Assembly: GCA_022600695.1 (NCBI GenBank)
Contig: JAHZJY010000203.1
Coordinates: 1 to 17,212 of the forward strand
Direction: 5' to 3'
DNA from: Actinomycetes bacterium
Lineage (GTDB): Bacteria; Actinomycetota; Actinomycetes; Mycobacteriales; Mycobacteriaceae
Length of the DNA: 17,212 bases
The notes below the pieces were generated by a model. The model was not told where the DNA came from. It ran no database searches and saw only the letters and a program-made list of their open reading frames with translations. Below are positions 15,369 through 17,212 of the stretch, piece after piece. The first letter of the stretch is position 1. Every line of letters starts with the position of its first letter. The position numbers were made by a program, and so were the translations under genes.

Positions 15369-16217
15369 GTGGCCATCGAGAAGATCCTCGATCTGGAACA
15401 ACTTGAGGTCAACATCTACCGCGGTGGTGTGTACAACCCCGAATCAGGTTTTTTGTCAAGGACATTCGGCGGCCACATCGCCGGACAGGCATTGGTGTCC
15501 GCTGTGCGCACCGTGGACCCCGAGTTCCAGGTGCATTCCCTGCACGGTTACTTCCTGCGACCCGGCGACGGAACCAAGCCGGCTGTCTATCTGGTCGACC
15601 GAACACGCGACGGCGGCTCCTTCTGTACCCGCAGGGTCAACGCCGTCCAGAATGGCGAGGTCATCTTTTCCATGGGGGCCTCCTTCCAGACCCCCCAGGA
15701 CGGTGTTGAGCATCAAGACGAGATGCCCGCGGTCGTGCCGCCCGAGGATCTCGTCGACTCCGAGGCGGGGGCAAGCCCGTTCGGCGACGGTGGCATCGCG
15801 CAGTTCGCCGAGTGGGATATTCGTCGGGTGCCGCGCGACCACGTGACCGCGTTACCCGGAAAGGCGTCGCAACAGCAGGTGTGGTTCAAACACCGGGACC
15901 CGTTGCCCGACGATCCGCTGCTGCACATCTGTGCGCTGGCTTACATGAGCGACCTCACTCTGCTGGGCTCGGCGCAGGTCAACCACGCCGAGGATCGCCC
16001 GCATCTGATGATCGCCTCGCTGGACCACGCAATGTGGTTCATGCGACCCTTCCGGACCGATGAGTGGCTGCTCTACGACCAGTTGTCGCCATCGGCGGGT
16101 GGCGGCCGGGCGCTGACCCAGGGCGCGTTGTTCAACCGGCGCGGGGACATGGTGGCCGCGGTGGTGCAGGAGGGGCTGACTCGCTATCGGCGCGGATACA
16201 CTCCGCCCGGCCGTTGA
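15369..16217 (+). CDS. tesB: Acyl-CoA thioesterase II
   Basis: A 282-aa double-hotdog thioesterase of the TesB type, hydrolysing acyl-CoA to free fatty acid and Co[19 protein letters not shown] (12-29) and [18 protein letters not shown] (33-50) form the N-terminal hotdog. [12 protein letters not shown] holds D219, and VVQEG holds Q267, corresponding to the Asp and Gln of the E. coli Asp-Thr-Gln triad; S240 or S242 in LSPSAGG probably replaces the Thr. The GTG at 15369 lies 9 nt after pdxS, and the last 4 nt overlap pdxT (TTGA). The homologue Rv2605c sits in the same place in M. tuberculosis. The reason for a thioesterase between the two PLP synthase subunits is unclear. Confidence 0.95.
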   Translation: MAIEKILDLEQLEVNIYRGGVYNPESGFLSRTFGGHIAGQALVSAVRTVDPEFQVHSLHGYFLRPGDGTKPAVYLVDRTRDGGSFCTRRVNAVQNGEVIFSMGASFQTPQDGVEHQDEMPAVVPPEDLVDSEAGASPFGDGGIAQFAEWDIRRVPRDHVTALPGKASQQQVWFKHRDPLPDDPLLHICALAYMSDLTLLGSAQVNHAEDRPHLMIASLDHAMWFMRPFRTDEWLLYDQLSPSAGGGRALTQGALFNRRGDMVAAVVQEGLTRYRRGYTPPGR

Positions 16218-16831
16218 GACCGCCCGCGGTCGGTGTGCTGGCCCTGCAGGGCGACACCCGTGAGCACCTCGCCGCGCTGCGCGAGGCCGGCGCTCGGACC
16301 TCGACCGTGCGTCGGCGGGCCGAGCTCGATGCTGTTGAAGCCCTGGTGATTCCGGGCGGTGAGTCCACCACCATGAGTCTGCTGTTGCGCGAGCTCGATT
16401 TGCTGGAGCCGCTGCGCGGGCGACTGGCCGCCGGGATGCCGGCTTACGGGTCCTGCGCCGGGATGATCCTGCTGGCCCGCGAGATCCTCGACGCCGGTGC
16501 GGCGGGCCGGCAGGCCTGCGCGCTCGGCGCGATCGACATGACGGTGCGGCGCAACGCCTTCGGCCGGCAGCTCGATTCCTTCGAGGAGGATGTCGAGTTC
16601 CAGGGGCTCGACGGCCCCGCGCATGCGGTCTTCATCCGCGCGCCGTGGGTTGAGCGGGTCGGGGATGGGGTACAGGTGCTCGCCCGTGCGGGCCGGCATA
16701 TCGTCGCGGTACGCCAGGGGTCGGCGCTGGCCACCGCGTTCCACCCCGAGGTCACCGGCGATCGGCGCGTCCACAAGCTGTTCGTCGATATCGTCACCGG
16801 CCGGACAGAGCCGGGCGCAGGCGCCACGTAA
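16214..16831 (+). CDS. pdxT: Pyridoxal 5'-phosphate synthase, glutaminase subunit
   Basis: A 205-aa class I glutamine amidotransferase that releases ammonia from glutamine and channels it to PdxS. The triad is C81 in YGSCAGM, H177 and E179 in [15 protein letters not shown] (45-54) is the oxyanion and PdxS-interacting loop. The TTG at 16214 is chosen because it gives [14 protein letters not shown], aligning with the M. tuberculosis start, and overlaps the tesB stop by 4 nt. The frame runs open to 16064, but that part is an out-of-frame reading of tesB. The C-terminus is a few residues longer than the 198-aa M. tuberculosis protein. Confidence 0.95.
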   Translation: MRPPAVGVLALQGDTREHLAALREAGARTSTVRRRAELDAVEALVIPGGESTTMSLLLRELDLLEPLRGRLAAGMPAYGSCAGMILLAREILDAGAAGRQACALGAIDMTVRRNAFGRQLDSFEEDVEFQGLDGPAHAVFIRAPWVERVGDGVQVLARAGRHIVAVRQGSALATAFHPEVTGDRRVHKLFVDIVTGRTEPGAGAT

Positions 16832-16889
16832 ACTCGTCACGTCACGATCCCGGCGGGAAGGGTGGGCCGGGAAGAGGAGAGCGGGAGAT

Positions 16890-17212
16890 ATGAGCGGCCA
16901 TTCCAAATGGGCTACCACCAAGCACAAGAAGGCCGTCATCGACGCCAAGCGCGGCAAGATGTTCGCCAAGCTGATCAAGAACATCGAGGTTGCGGCCCGC
17001 GTCGGCGGCGGTGACCCCAATGGCAACCCCACCCTGTGGGATGCCATCCAAAAGGCCAAGAAGTCGTCGGTACCCAACGACAACATCGAGCGGGCCCGTA
17101 AACGCGGCGCCGGCGAGGAAGCCGGCGGTGCGGACTGGCAGAACATCACCTACGAGGGTTACGGACCCAACGGGGTGGCGGTTCTCATCGAATGCCTGAC
17201 CGATAACCGCAA
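16890..17212 (+). CDS. yebC: YebC/TACO1-family protein, C-terminus beyond the right edge
   Basis: The first 107 codons of a gene whose full product is about 250 aa in the family. It opens with the hallmark [20 protein letters not shown], followed by [32 protein letters not shown] and [16 protein letters not shown], all typical of YebC/TACO1. Members have been described as transcription regulators and, more recently, as factors helping ribosomes through difficult proline-rich stretches; which applies here is open. The ATG at 16890 has GAGGAG 10 nt upstream and a closer GGGAG. It is 58 nt after pdxT and corresponds to Rv2603c. Confidence 0.95.
   Translation, partial: MSGHSKWATTKHKKAVIDAKRGKMFAKLIKNIEVAARVGGGDPNGNPTLWDAIQKAKKSSVPNDNIERARKRGAGEEAGGADWQNITYEGYGPNGVAVLIECLTDNR

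Noticed and set aside
14454..15401. A 315-codon minus-strand frame opposite pdxS
   Set aside because: His/Asp/Arg-rich shadow of a highly conserved plus-strand enzyme.
16064..16213. A 50-residue N-terminal extension of PdxT
   Set aside because: It reads tesB in another frame; PdxT homologues begin at the [10 protein letters not shown] strand, matching the TTG at 16214.
1..17212. CRISPR arrays, insertion sequences, tRNA or rRNA genes
   Set aside because: I saw no regularly spaced repeats, transposase-like proteins, terminal inverted repeats or tRNA/rRNA-like stretches.

Overview
The window looks like chromosome of a mycobacterium, probably a rapid grower of the Mycolicibacterium type. It is GC-rich, uses many GTG and TTG starts, and packs genes with 1-8 nt overlaps. 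Its right half carries the block known from Mycobacterium tuberculosis as Rv2614c-Rv2603c: thrS, a HIT-family Ap4A phosphorylase, pgsA1, patA, pimA, a LemA-like/Nudix pair, pdxS, tesB, pdxT and yebC. Phosphatidylinositol mannoside (PIM) genes in this order are close to diagnostic. Family assignments rest on motifs and remembered homologues; no search was run.

Left half (1-6700, all minus strand): an accessory-looking operon of five genes. In transcription order they are a 215-aa protein of unknown function, an alpha-dioxygenase/animal-heme-peroxidase-family enzyme with the cyclooxygenase-type catalytic Tyr and both heme His residues, a cytochrome P450 starting 6 nt after it, an acyl-CoA oxidase/dehydrogenase, and a second unknown protein running off the left edge. 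This reads as a fatty-acid oxygenation (oxylipin or alpha-oxidation) module: dioxygenase makes a fatty-acid hydroperoxide, P450 transforms it, and a flavoenzyme continues with an acyl-CoA. The order dioxygenase then P450 matches the domain order of the fungal Ppo/linoleate diol synthase fusions, although the dioxygenase itself resembles plant alpha-DOX. Two structural signals accompany it: an RNA helix that would bury the Shine-Dalgarno of the first gene, and a perfect 11-bp inverted repeat between the P450 and acyl-CoA oxidase genes.

Middle (6701-7994): a divergent intergenic region of about 350 bp, then a STAS-domain anti-sigma-factor antagonist and a small PGPGW-family membrane protein, both plus strand.

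Right half (7995-17212, all plus strand): thrS (threonyl-tRNA charging); HIT hydrolase/phosphorylase; pgsA1, patA and pimA (phosphatidylinositol phosphate synthesis, PIM acylation and first mannosylation at the inner membrane face); a membrane LemA-like protein and a Nudix hydrolase encoded separately and divided by a 17-nt-offset direct repeat; pdxS-tesB-pdxT (pyridoxal phosphate synthase with an acyl-CoA thioesterase between its subunits); and the first 107 codons of a YebC/TACO1-family gene cut by the right edge.
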